DNA from: an uncultured Clostridia bacterium
GTDB taxonomy: Bacteria > Bacillota > Clostridia > UMGS1883
Length of the DNA: 64,000 nucleotides
Direction of reading: 5' to 3'
Assembly (NCBI GenBank): GCA_947626145.1
Contig: CANQRB010000008.1
Location: 61,014 to 125,013, forward strand
Shown: positions 10,484 to 17,312 of the stretch, in pieces
Layout of the letters: each line of letters opens with the position of its first letter
How positions within the stretch are numbered: the first letter of the stretch is position 1
Translations under genes and position numbers: made by a program
The notes under the pieces: generated by a model
Databases searched by the model: none
Seen by the model: only the letters and a program-made list of their open reading frames with translations
Told to the model about the DNA's origin: nothing

Positions 10484-10493
10484 AAAAGTTATT

Positions 10494-11558
10494 CTATTTA
10501 GTCGAGCCGGGAACAAGCAGCTCTTTTACGAAGTTCGTCTTTTGCGGGTCGGCGTCCGTATGGGGTATACTTGCGGGGAACACCGCGGCCTCGGTGAGGG
10601 CCGTGTCGTAATATCCCACATCGACGGTTCTCCATTCGCCGTCAACATATACCTCGTTCCAGCCGTGGTCATCGTCCTTTTCCCACAGGCAGTTAAGGCC
10701 GGCCCGCTGGCCGAGATATACAAACGCCGAGGAGTAGGTGCCGCAGTTGCCTTTTATGGGTACGGCAGAGGTAAACATCTCGTTTATGCCGCCAGAAGGG
10801 TCATAGTCGTAATCGATACGGTCACTGATATACTCACAAATGCGCTTCACCTTTTCTTTGTCGCTCAAGCCGGAAAGCCCGGCGATAAAGCCGTCCGTGG
10901 CCCGGTTTGCCTCGGCGAAGTATCCGTGAACGGTCGGCTTGCAGACCGCATAGCCGGGGTATTTGTAGTAGTCCTTCAGTCCCGGCTCCGAGCCGAGGAG
11001 ATAGAAGTAGTACCCGTTCATGGCACCAAGAACCGAGTTCATGGCTTGATACGTTCTGCCGGTGCTTCCAAAGGTCATGGTGGAATCAACAAAGTGGGCG
11101 TAACCGTATGCCGCATTGTATCCGTTGGCGTCATTACCTGCAACGATAACGTCCCGATCAACTATCGACTGGCGTATGGCGTTGTATGCCTCGCGGGTGT
11201 AGACTTCATTGAACACCGCCAGATTTGCCTCGGTTGAAAAGTCCGCTCGGGCATAGGCGTTGCCGTCGGCAATCTTGGGAGCCGTGGGAACGGTCTGCAC
11301 CGGCTTTTCTCCGAGATACACGCTGTCGGTTGCCTCATCGTATTCGATGGGTACACCGAACAGCTCGGCCGCGTCACGGAGTTTTATGTAGTTATATCCG
11401 TCAATGGAGTAAGCCTCAAGACTTATCCTGTCTCCGTTGTAGTAGAACACCTGCCTTGTCAGCGTTGCAAGGACGCCGGAACTGGCCAGCGCAGCTCCGC
11501 CACCAAACAGAACCGCTCCGCAAAGAACGCCCGCCACAAAAGTCAAAGTCTTTTTCAT
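10494..11558 (-). CDS. Exported transglutaminase-like protein with copper-amine-oxidase-N-like (stalk) domain
   Basis: 354 residues. A signal peptide (about 1-26) precedes a short stalk-type domain around 35-85, recognisable by YNYIKLRDAAELFG, which in many Clostridia is fused to exported cell-wall proteins. The C-terminal part is a transglutaminase/protease core with Cys272 (KGNCGTYSSAF), His298 (DDHGWNEVYV) and Asp313 (TVDVGYYD) as the papain-like triad. Such cores either form Gln-Lys cross-links or hydrolyse peptide bonds; the sequence does not say which. It sits between the sortase gene (36-nt gap) and the giant adhesin (50-nt gap), so an action on the adhesin or its wall target is a reasonable inference. 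The start has a good AAAGGAG site. Confidence 0.85.
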   Translation of the reverse strand: MKKTLTFVAGVLCGAVLFGGGAALASSGVLATLTRQVFYYNGDRISLEAYSIDGYNYIKLRDAAELFGVPIEYDEATDSVYLGEKPVQTVPTAPKIADGNAYARADFSTEANLAVFNEVYTREAYNAIRQSIVDRDVIVAGNDANGYNAAYGYAHFVDSTMTFGSTGRTYQAMNSVLGAMNGYYFYLLGSEPGLKDYYKYPGYAVCKPTVHGYFAEANRATDGFIAGLSGLSDKEKVKRICEYISDRIDYDYDPSGGINEMFTSAVPIKGNCGTYSSAFVYLGQRAGLNCLWEKDDDHGWNEVYVDGEWRTVDVGYYDTALTEAAVFPASIPHTDADPQKTNFVKELLVPGSTK

Positions 11559-11594
11559 ATAGCTCCACTCCTTTTAAAGTTTTCAGCAAATATT

Positions 11595-12413
11595 TTAATT
11601 TATGGCCGAAGCCTGAACGCACCAGCGGTAATAGTCGGCCTGCCCTCTAACGCAGGTGATGAGGGTGATGATATTGTCTCTCGTGGCTTGAAGATTGGAG
11701 GTGTCGTTCACCGATATTTTCTCCACGTTGAACACCCGGTACGTCCTCGTCCCGCGCTTGGTGGTAAGGATAATCTCGTCGCCGCTTTTGAGGGTGTGTA
11801 TGTCGCCGAAATATGCGTTGGTGCCGCGGTTATGCGCGGCGATACATACATTGCCGTTCCATATTGAGGTGTCCACAAAATGTCCGGCGCCCTTGGCCAG
11901 CATATCGTTGGTGGTACCTTCGTATATTCTGGCGGTCACCCCGATAACGGGTATCTCGATTTTACCGAGGTAGCCGGCCGGGTAGTACATATCCTCGGTG
12001 ACCGGCGTGAAAATCTCATTCCCATAGTACAGGCCGCCGCTTGTGCCGTCAATTCCGGGGATATATACGTCGGTTGAAAATGAGCTGCCCAAAGGCGGGA
12101 CCGTGGCCGAGCTGTACGTCACAAGCACACTGTCCGGCTTTTCTATGTACGGCGAGGCGAGATTGGGGGTAAGCGGCTCGCCGCTCCCGCGAAGGTCGGC
12201 GGTCTTTGAGCCGAACGCCGGAGGTATGAGGGCGCTGTTTTTGCTCCTGTCAACCATGGTCTCGTTAAATCCGTCGTCTTCCACCGTCACCGCAATTGAC
12301 GTGGGTTCGCCCATCACGAAGGGAGAGGACGACTCCACCGTGTATTCGGCGGCGAATGCGTTGGAAGCCAGAACCGAAACCAAAGCCAAGGCCGTCAATA
12401 TCTTCTTTATCAT
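11595..12413 (-). CDS. Class-D-like sortase with N-terminal signal peptide
   Basis: 272 residues from ATG 12413, chosen because AAAGGAG lies 6 nt upstream; an upstream in-frame start at 12443 lacks a ribosome site. The first 22 residues read as a cleavable signal peptide rather than a plain membrane anchor. The catalytic domain covers about 148-272, starting at LGKIEIPVIG. His194 (IAAHNRG), Cys254 (TLITC) and Arg263 (YYRWCVQA) are the sortase triad. Sortases cleave sorting signals and link surface proteins to peptidoglycan or to each other. The gene lies two genes upstream of the giant adhesin, its most likely substrate, but the adhesin sorting motif is not visible. Class assignment by motif is tentative. 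Confidence 0.88.
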   Translation of the reverse strand: MIKKILTALALVSVLASNAFAAEYTVESSSPFVMGEPTSIAVTVEDDGFNETMVDRSKNSALIPPAFGSKTADLRGSGEPLTPNLASPYIEKPDSVLVTYSSATVPPLGSSFSTDVYIPGIDGTSGGLYYGNEIFTPVTEDMYYPAGYLGKIEIPVIGVTARIYEGTTNDMLAKGAGHFVDTSIWNGNVCIAAHNRGTNAYFGDIHTLKSGDEIILTTKRGTRTYRVFNVEKISVNDTSNLQATRDNIITLITCVRGQADYYRWCVQASAIN

Positions 12414-12446
12414 GCTTAACTCCTTTCCGCTAATTAAACACAAATG

Positions 12447-13418
12447 TTAAAATCCCTGCCTTTTCTTCCGCACCATCCTGTACACCACATATCCACCGGC
12501 CGCAAGCGCGGCAAACCCGGGTATGTACAGCAAATAAAGGAGAGGATTGGCCTTCTTTTTCGGCGTTTCTTGTTTAACCTCTTTTTCAGATTTCGGTTGC
12601 TTGGTCGCCTCATCCGCCGGAGGCTCGACCACAGGGTCCTCAATCTCTGACGGAGACTGTTCTATGGCCTCACGGAACACCGCCGTGTAAGTTACCGTGC
12701 CAACGACTTTTTTGGTTATTTGGCCCTTGTACTCCACGGTGGCGTTATATCCCTTTGAGTATGACCGTGTGCCGGTGCCGGTATATACGGCGTTGGCGGT
12801 GTATCTAACCGCAAGGTTCTGCCCGTCTATGCTGTCATTTTCGGCGCTGACCCATTCGATATCCGTAAGCTCCAGCGTAGCCCCGTTTTTGTCAATGCTT
12901 TTCGGCACTGCTGAGGTGTCCGCACTATTCATATTGGGATAGCTCCGGCGCTCGGTTATCGTATAGCTCTGTGAGCCGGTGCCGGCGGACTTAACGCTGA
13001 GTGTGGAAAAATCCGCTTCGATAGTGCCGGTATATCCGTCCTCTGTCTCAACGTCCTTTGCGGGTTCAAACATCGCTATTATGGCTTGAGTGTCGTCGGT
13101 GCTCGACTTAACGCTTGCGTTCTCGCTGTAATCCTTTATGTCGTCCGTCATGTTGTCCTCCCGCAGGAGTTCCGCAAACTCGTATTGGACGCCGTCCTCC
13201 GCAAATCCGTCCGTCGGTATCGGTTCATCCGGCTCGTCTAACGGCAGGACATAAACCTTTTCGATCGACCTCTGTTCGCCTTCTCTGTGAACCACCTCTG
13301 TAGGTTCGATCTCCGCATTGGCGCTGACCGCGACGAACATTAGAGCCAGCGCCAATATTATTGACTTTTTCACCTTGGTTTTCAACTCCTTTATATTTTT
13401 TTGAGAATGCATATCCAT
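12447..13418 (-). CDS. Exported protein with C-terminal membrane anchor, unknown function
   Basis: 323 residues from ATG 13418. A GTG at 13373, preceded by AAAGGAG, would begin directly at the signal peptide (VKKSIILALALMF) and is an equally likely start. The ectodomain has an acidic N-terminal part and a beta-rich part with repeated YTGT/YTVTYTA-like strands around residues 145-250. A Pro/Glu/Lys-rich linker leads to a C-terminal hydrophobic helix (LLYLLYIPGFAALAAGGYVV) and a positively charged tail. No LPXTG-like motif is present, so it should stay membrane-anchored facing outward. It lies between the TadZ-like and sortase genes and could be a scaffold for the surface machinery. I do not recognise a named family. 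Confidence 0.7.
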   Translation of the reverse strand: MDMHSQKNIKELKTKVKKSIILALALMFVAVSANAEIEPTEVVHREGEQRSIEKVYVLPLDEPDEPIPTDGFAEDGVQYEFAELLREDNMTDDIKDYSENASVKSSTDDTQAIIAMFEPAKDVETEDGYTGTIEADFSTLSVKSAGTGSQSYTITERRSYPNMNSADTSAVPKSIDKNGATLELTDIEWVSAENDSIDGQNLAVRYTANAVYTGTGTRSYSKGYNATVEYKGQITKKVVGTVTYTAVFREAIEQSPSEIEDPVVEPPADEATKQPKSEKEVKQETPKKKANPLLYLLYIPGFAALAAGGYVVYRMVRKKRQGF

Positions 13419-13426
13419 GTTTGCTT

Positions 13427-14446
13427 TTAATCGCCTCCCTTGCCGCTGCTAAACAAAGCCCTTACCGCGCTGGAAACGGACTTGTCGCCCCTGCCGTTCA
13501 GCCTAACGTGTGGATACCGCGCCCGAAGCTCGTCATTTACGCTGTCAAACAAGAACAGGCAGCCGTCCTCAAGGGAATGTTTCCATTTTCCGTCACGCAG
13601 CAGAAACTTTAGTTTATCCCGATGCCATGGATCCGCAAGGCCCATGAATATCTTAAGATCGCAGCTCCGCATAAGCTCCATTCTTTTGTCGTTAAAGCTT
13701 CCGGCAGTGGAAAGCAGTCGGCCCTTTGGGGATATGTTGTACGGCGCGCCGAAGTCGAAGACCACCACGCGGCTGGCGTTCTTTAACCGGGCCACGTCAA
13801 CGTCCCTGCTGACGATATATGTGACGCCTTTGGCTTTTGTCGCGAAACGCAAGTTCCCAGTTTCGGTAAAGTCCACGACTCGCACCGGCAGGTTTTCGGT
13901 CAGCGCGATATATGTGGCGGCGCTCACCGCCATATTCGTGACGCCGCAGCCCCTTGTGAGGCCCATGACGCCAACGGTCACGCAAGGCCGCTTTTTTCGC
14001 GATACAGGACGGGAAAGCTCCTGATCGTCAAACACGTTCATGTCATAGTCGAATATGTATCCCTTTTTTATGACCTCGGCGAAGCTGTCAAGGTCAAGAC
14101 TGCGCCCCTCAAAAATGATGTCGGAAACTCCGTAACGCTCCTTGTACTCTTTTATCTGGTCCTCCACATACTGATTGCGGTAGCCGGGAAAAATGACTAT
14201 GACCCGGACGTTTGGCTCAATAGCCCGAATATTTTCAAAGAACGACTTTTTATCGCCCTCGCCGAGAATTTTATCGTTCAAAACTACCACGTCAACATTT
14301 ACGTCAAGGTTGCTGAACTTTTCGAGAAAATCCTCCGTTCCCTGAAAACTGTCCGCCGCTATGCGTATATCCTCACCGGCGCAAAAGGCCGCCAATTCCT
14401 CGTTGCGACCCTCGTCGCTGAGCCATGTTACTATGTTAATCACCAA
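13427..14446 (-). CDS. TadZ/CpaE-like MinD-superfamily protein with degraded P-loop
   Basis: 339 residues. The N-terminal half (1-130) has the alternating hydrophobic strands of a receiver-like domain. The second half is a ParA/MinD-type fold starting at CVTVGVMGLTRGCGVTN. Where active members have K-G-G-x-G-K-T, this one reads GLTRGCGVT (162-170), lacking both lysines, so ATP hydrolysis is unlikely. This domain plan is that of TadZ/CpaE, which places Flp pilus or related surface machines at a cell site. The gene overlaps the toxin-like gene by 11 bp and sits ahead of the membrane protein and sortase genes. No other tad genes are in the window; they may lie beyond the left edge. Confidence 0.75.
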   Translation of the reverse strand: MVINIVTWLSDEGRNEELAAFCAGEDIRIAADSFQGTEDFLEKFSNLDVNVDVVVLNDKILGEGDKKSFFENIRAIEPNVRVIVIFPGYRNQYVEDQIKEYKERYGVSDIIFEGRSLDLDSFAEVIKKGYIFDYDMNVFDDQELSRPVSRKKRPCVTVGVMGLTRGCGVTNMAVSAATYIALTENLPVRVVDFTETGNLRFATKAKGVTYIVSRDVDVARLKNASRVVVFDFGAPYNISPKGRLLSTAGSFNDKRMELMRSCDLKIFMGLADPWHRDKLKFLLRDGKWKHSLEDGCLFLFDSVNDELRARYPHVRLNGRGDKSVSSAVRALFSSGKGGD

Positions 14447-14828
14447 AAATCAACTCCTTCTTATATTTATCCTTTACCTCTCCGTCCGGCTCCGTTATAC
14501 GGCAAAGTATTTTAATCGCCGTTTCCAGCGCCTTTTCGGTATCCTTTCTATCCCGCTTGACAAAGGCGTATAACAGGATCAGTTCACCGTTATGTTCATA
14601 AAAGATGACCCTTACTCTCAAGTTGTAAGCCTTAAAGCGGAATTCGTACAGCCGACGGTAGCGCTCAATCGAGAAATGCTTGATATGCGGCTCGAAAAAT
14701 CCGTTCCTTTCGTCGCGTATTATCTCCAGCTGAAACATCAGCTTGTCCACGGCCTTTTCCTCGGCGCGATTGAAGAAATCCTTGACCTGACACTCGCCGT
14801 CGTTTGTATATGCGTAAATTTTCCTCAT
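14436..14828 (-). CDS. Gp49/HigB-like RelE-superfamily toxin-type protein
   Basis: 130 residues. The middle and end match the phage Gp49-like/HigB pattern: a basic strand region (RYRRLYEFRFKAYNLRVRVIF), then GELILLYAFVKRDRKDT and a short helix ETAIKIL. Members are usually ribosome-dependent mRNA interferases encoded next to a small helix-turn-helix antitoxin. Here no antitoxin gene adjoins it: the upstream neighbour is parB (3-nt gap) and the downstream neighbour tadZ overlaps it. It may be an orphan toxin, may be held in check by another protein of the operon, or may have a different role. Family placement rests on motif reading only. Confidence 0.65.
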   Translation of the reverse strand: MRKIYAYTNDGECQVKDFFNRAEEKAVDKLMFQLEIIRDERNGFFEPHIKHFSIERYRRLYEFRFKAYNLRVRVIFYEHNGELILLYAFVKRDRKDTEKALETAIKILCRITEPDGEVKDKYKKELIFGD

Positions 14829-14831
14829 GTC

Positions 14832-15736
14832 TTACCCGCTTTCGTAGTGTTCTAAAAAATTGATGATGGCTTTTTCCATCGCCTCCGCAGAGGAAAATTT
14901 CCCTCTGTATCTGTCCAGCTCGCCCTTTGCGAAATATCTGCCGGTCTTTGTCGGGGCAGGTTTTTCGGCAAGTATATCCATAACGTCCGCCCGCCCAAGC
15001 GGGCCGTTCTCATGTGCTTCCCTAAGCCGGGCGGCTCCTTTAACGTCAAGGGCGCAGACTTTCTGCCTGAAAACCAAGTCATAAACATGGCCCTGTTCCT
15101 CATAAGAAAGGTATGACAGTTCCTCGGCGACCTTCTGCTTTAGTTTTCTGTCGTCCAGAAGATCGAGGAGTTCCTCTCTGAGTTCGAGGAAATGAAGGTA
15201 CATATATATGCTGGACTTGGAGCAGTGAAACTCCTCCGCAAGTATTTCGTCTATCTTTCCAAAATTCCGACCGTCGGAATTTTGTCGGGACTTCTTCAAA
15301 TCGTCGTATCTCAATTTATATGACCGGGCTATCTCGGAGGGAAGCAGAACGTCCCGTTGACGGAAGTTTGTATCAATGAGTATCTTATCGGCCTCCTCGT
15401 CGTCCGCGTTGACCACGATTGCCTTTACGGATATTTTGCCGAGCATTTTTGACGCCCTTGTGCGCCTGTGGCCGGACAGTATCTCATATCCGTTGGTTAT
15501 CGGTCTGACAATGATGGGCTGGATTAGTCCGTCGGCCTTAATACTTTCGGATAGAGCGGCAAGAGCCTCATCCTCTCGCACCTAAAAGGATGCTTGGCGT
15601 TTTCGTGGAGCCTTTCGATTGGAAGCTCGGTTATATTGGCGTCGGTCAAGCCGAACATATTCGCCATGCTTCCCAATACGGATTTGCCGTCACGGCTCCT
15701 TTCCGTTAAAAGCCTGTTCATTTCAGAGCCTGCCAC
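14832..15736 (-). pseudogene. parB: ParB-family partition protein gene split by a one-base frameshift
   Basis: Two overlapping frames make one ParB. The first, from GTG 15736 (AAAGGAG 10 nt upstream), encodes the N-terminus up to HENAKHPFR. It then leaves the family sequence near 15582 and stops at 15524. The second continues it exactly from REDEALAALSESIKADG (about 15578) to 14832, with the ParB/Srx motif GYEILSGHRRTRASKML, a helix-turn-helix region and a C-terminal domain. Restoring one G (AGGTG to AGGGTG) would join them. Slippage is unlikely because the -1 frame has a TAG just before the junction. Either the gene is broken, the base is a sequencing error, or a GTG at 15581 restarts translation. 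The start overlaps parA by 14 bp. Confidence 0.8.
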
Positions 15737-16511
15737 AGGTTATCAACTCCTTTGCAATTCTTTTATATGCCTCTGACACAGGATTTGAGGGAAGCATTTC
15801 AATGAGGCTTTTGCCGTACAGCGTCTGTTCGGCGGCCTTTATTGAGTAGGGTACGCTTTCGTCAAACACCTTGACGTTCTTGCCGTAGGATTCTACTATC
15901 CTTTCTCTTATGGCCCTGCACAGGTTTGTCCTTTGCTGATACATCGTCAAAAATACTCCGGCCACCTTCAGTTTCGGGTTGATTTTCAGCCTGACCATTT
16001 CTACTGTGTCCAACATCACTTTTAAGCTCTCGAGGCTGAGGTAGTGGGCTTCGACAGGAATCATCGTGAAGTCCGACGCCGCAAGGGCGTTTATGACGAT
16101 GAGACCAAGAGAGGGCGGACAGTCAATGATTATGTAATCGTAGGAACCGCGAAGCTTATCAATAATGGATTTGAGAACCGTTTCCCGGCTGAGAGCGGTT
16201 GACAGTCTGTAGTCGATGCCGGCGAGCAGAGAATTGGACGGAAGTATATCAATATTTCCCGATGTGTGGATACATTCGACAATTCTCCTAGACGAAACAT
16301 CGCCGTCAATTGCTTCAAGCATAAGATCGGCAAGGGTAGGGGACAACTCGTCGGGAACCAGTCCCAGCGAGGTGGCGATGTTCCCTTGACTGTCTGAGTC
16401 TACAATAACGACGCTTTTACCGTGCTCGGCAAGTGCGGCGGCGATATTGATGCATGAAACCGTCTTGCCGACGCCGCCTTTTAGATTAAGCATACTTAAA
16501 ACAACACTCAT
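15723..16511 (-). CDS. parA: ParA/Soj-family partition ATPase
   Basis: 262 residues from ATG 16511, chosen because AAGGAGGAG lies just upstream; the longer frame upstream has no ribosome site. The deviant Walker A motif KGGVGKT is at 11-17, followed by the IVDSDSQGN segment and IIDCPPSLG (Walker B region), all intact, so it should be an active ATPase. ParA proteins move or position DNA with ParB, or place protein machines at cell poles. As first gene of this operon, followed by parB and a TadZ-like gene, it may position the sortase/adhesin apparatus rather than, or as well as, segregate a replicon. Confidence 0.92.
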   Translation of the reverse strand: MSVVLSMLNLKGGVGKTVSCINIAAALAEHGKSVVIVDSDSQGNIATSLGLVPDELSPTLADLMLEAIDGDVSSRRIVECIHTSGNIDILPSNSLLAGIDYRLSTALSRETVLKSIIDKLRGSYDYIIIDCPPSLGLIVINALAASDFTMIPVEAHYLSLESLKVMLDTVEMVRLKINPKLKVAGVFLTMYQQRTNLCRAIRERIVESYGKNVKVFDESVPYSIKAAEQTLYGKSLIEMLPSNPVSEAYKRIAKELITCGRL

Positions 16512-16564
16512 AAAATTTCTCCTCCTTGATTTGTATTTTTTCGGTATCTCTTGCCCTTTTGATT

Positions 16565-16610
16565 GGTGTAAAAAATTTTGCCTAAAGCTATCACTTCCTT
16601 TCGGCACACC
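16565..16610 (-). ncRNA. Structured element in the parA leader, class unknown
   Basis: On the minus strand GGTGT (16606-16610) pairs with ACACC (16565-16569). The enclosed sequence folds as GCC-AAAG/CTTT-GGC with a 10-nt apical loop and a T-rich bulge. It ends about 50 nt before the parA ATG. I could not match it to a riboswitch class I know; it could be a regulatory RNA fold or chance. Confidence 0.3.
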
Positions 16611-16628
16611 TAAAAAAGGGCGCAAAAA

Positions 16629-16687
16629 AATAGGACTATATCGGTGAAACCCTTTTGTAATGCGGGTTTAACTGATTTAGTCCTATT
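16629..16687 (-). promoter_or_regulatory. Inverted repeat with T-run at the parA promoter (operator or attenuator)
   Basis: AATAGGACTA (16629-16638) and TAGTCCTATT (16678-16687) are perfect 10-bp inverted arms, with an inner 6-bp pair AAACCC (16647-16652)/GGGTTT (16664-16669). On the minus strand the second arm runs into seven Ts, a terminator-like layout. The upstream arm overlaps the -10 box. It may be a protein-binding operator for autoregulation or an attenuator. It does not match the canonical parS palindrome. Confidence 0.5.
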
Positions 16688-16690
16688 ATA
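16685..16690 (-). promoter_or_regulatory. Extended -10 promoter element for the parA operon
   Basis: Read leftwards, TGATATAAT gives a perfect TATAAT preceded by TG one base away (extended -10). No good -35 box is present at 17 bp. Transcription from here would give a leader of about 165 nt before parA. Confidence 0.55.
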
Positions 16691-16724
16691 TCACAAGCGT
16701 AGTTCAAGGGCATAAATTAAAGAG

Positions 16725-16756
16725 AAAAATCGCCGTTTCAAAAAACGGCGGTTTTT
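16725..16756. terminator. Bidirectional terminator-like hairpin upstream of the parA promoter
   Basis: CGCCGTTT (16731-16738) and AAACGGCG (16743-16750) form an 8-bp stem, flanked by an A-run on one side and a T-run on the other, so it could stop transcripts from either side. No gene ends here. It may shield the parA promoter or end a small untranslated transcript starting between 16757 and 16900. Confidence 0.5.
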
Positions 16757-16903
16757 CCACATTACTCATAGTTTTGATTTTATTGACCGGGTTATCAAAA
16801 CATGAATTTGGCCTAAATAAACGCTTTCATCCCTTGAACGGTCTGCGCGGCTTTTTTTACAGCCCCCAAAAGTAAAATTTTTCTGACAATACTGTAACAG
16901 CCC

Positions 16904-16932
16904 TTGACATTTCCCGTTTTTTGGTGTAAGAT
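16904..16932 (+). promoter_or_regulatory. Sigma-A promoter for the small protein gene at 16989
   Basis: TTGACA (16904-16909), 17-bp spacer, TAAGAT (16927-16932). This is a strong match, 57 bp ahead of the start codon. Confidence 0.85.
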
Positions 16933-16988
16933 AAGAGAGGTGGGACAAATATGCCCGCCGAAAAAAATACTGTAAGGAGGTTTTCACA

Positions 16989-17240
16989 ATGGCAAAATTT
17001 GAAATCCACGACCTTGACGTGGCGGCTTTTGTCAAGGAGCTCAACAACTGTAAGGGCGAGGTCATCATGACAACTCCCGAGGGCGATTCCATCAACCTTC
17101 AGTCCGCGTTTTGCCGTGTAATCGGCATCATGAAGATTGTCGAGGGCGGAAAACTCAGCAAGGCCACTATTGAGTGCAAGGATCCCGAGGACGAGAGCCG
17201 TCTGTTCAAGCTGAACCTTTACGGTCATCCCCAGGACTGA
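16989..17240 (+). CDS. Small conserved-type protein of HPr size
   Basis: 83 residues, with AGGAGG 8 nt before the ATG, its own strong promoter and a clean terminator, so it is probably well expressed as a single gene. The pattern (FVKELNNCKGEVIMTTPEGDSINLQSAF, then TIECKDPEDE) resembles the layout of HPr-fold phosphocarrier-like proteins: an LxS segment and a late strand followed by an acidic helix. It has neither the active-site His region nor the regulatory Ser context of true HPr. I infer a cytoplasmic HPr-like paralogue with no known reaction; the family is not certain. Confidence 0.75.
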   Translation: MAKFEIHDLDVAAFVKELNNCKGEVIMTTPEGDSINLQSAFCRVIGIMKIVEGGKLSKATIECKDPEDESRLFKLNLYGHPQD

Positions 17241-17272
17241 TTTTTACTTAGGTTAATCAAGCAGAATCAAAG

Positions 17273-17305
17273 CGCCTGTGCCGTATCGGCACAGGCGTTT
17301 TGGTT
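17273..17305 (+). terminator. Rho-independent terminator
   Basis: An 11-bp perfect stem CGCCTGTGCCG/CGGCACAGGCG with a 3-nt loop is followed by TTTTGGTTTTT on the plus strand. It ends the small protein gene and lies between convergent genes. Confidence 0.9.
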
Positions 17306-17312
17306 TTTCAGT

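Noticed and set aside
8551..10485. 644-codon open frame on the plus strand, opposite the adhesin
   Set aside because: It is antisense to the thioester and first Cna_B domains, has no ribosome site or recognisable domain, and arises from the codon bias of the repeats. The same holds for plus-strand frames at 1807-3084 and elsewhere in 1-10400.
15524..15600. Programmed -1 frameshift in parB
   Set aside because: The -1 frame carries a TAG immediately before the junction and there is no proper slippery heptamer, so a deletion or sequence error fits better.
16629..16687. Canonical parS site
   Set aside because: The palindrome does not match the TGTTTCACGTGAAACA consensus beyond a GTTTCAC-like half.
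16512..16690. Known riboswitch (c-di-GMP, preQ1, ZTP or fluoride) in the parA leader
   Set aside because: None of the conserved cores I know could be found, only generic stems. Left as an unassigned structured leader.
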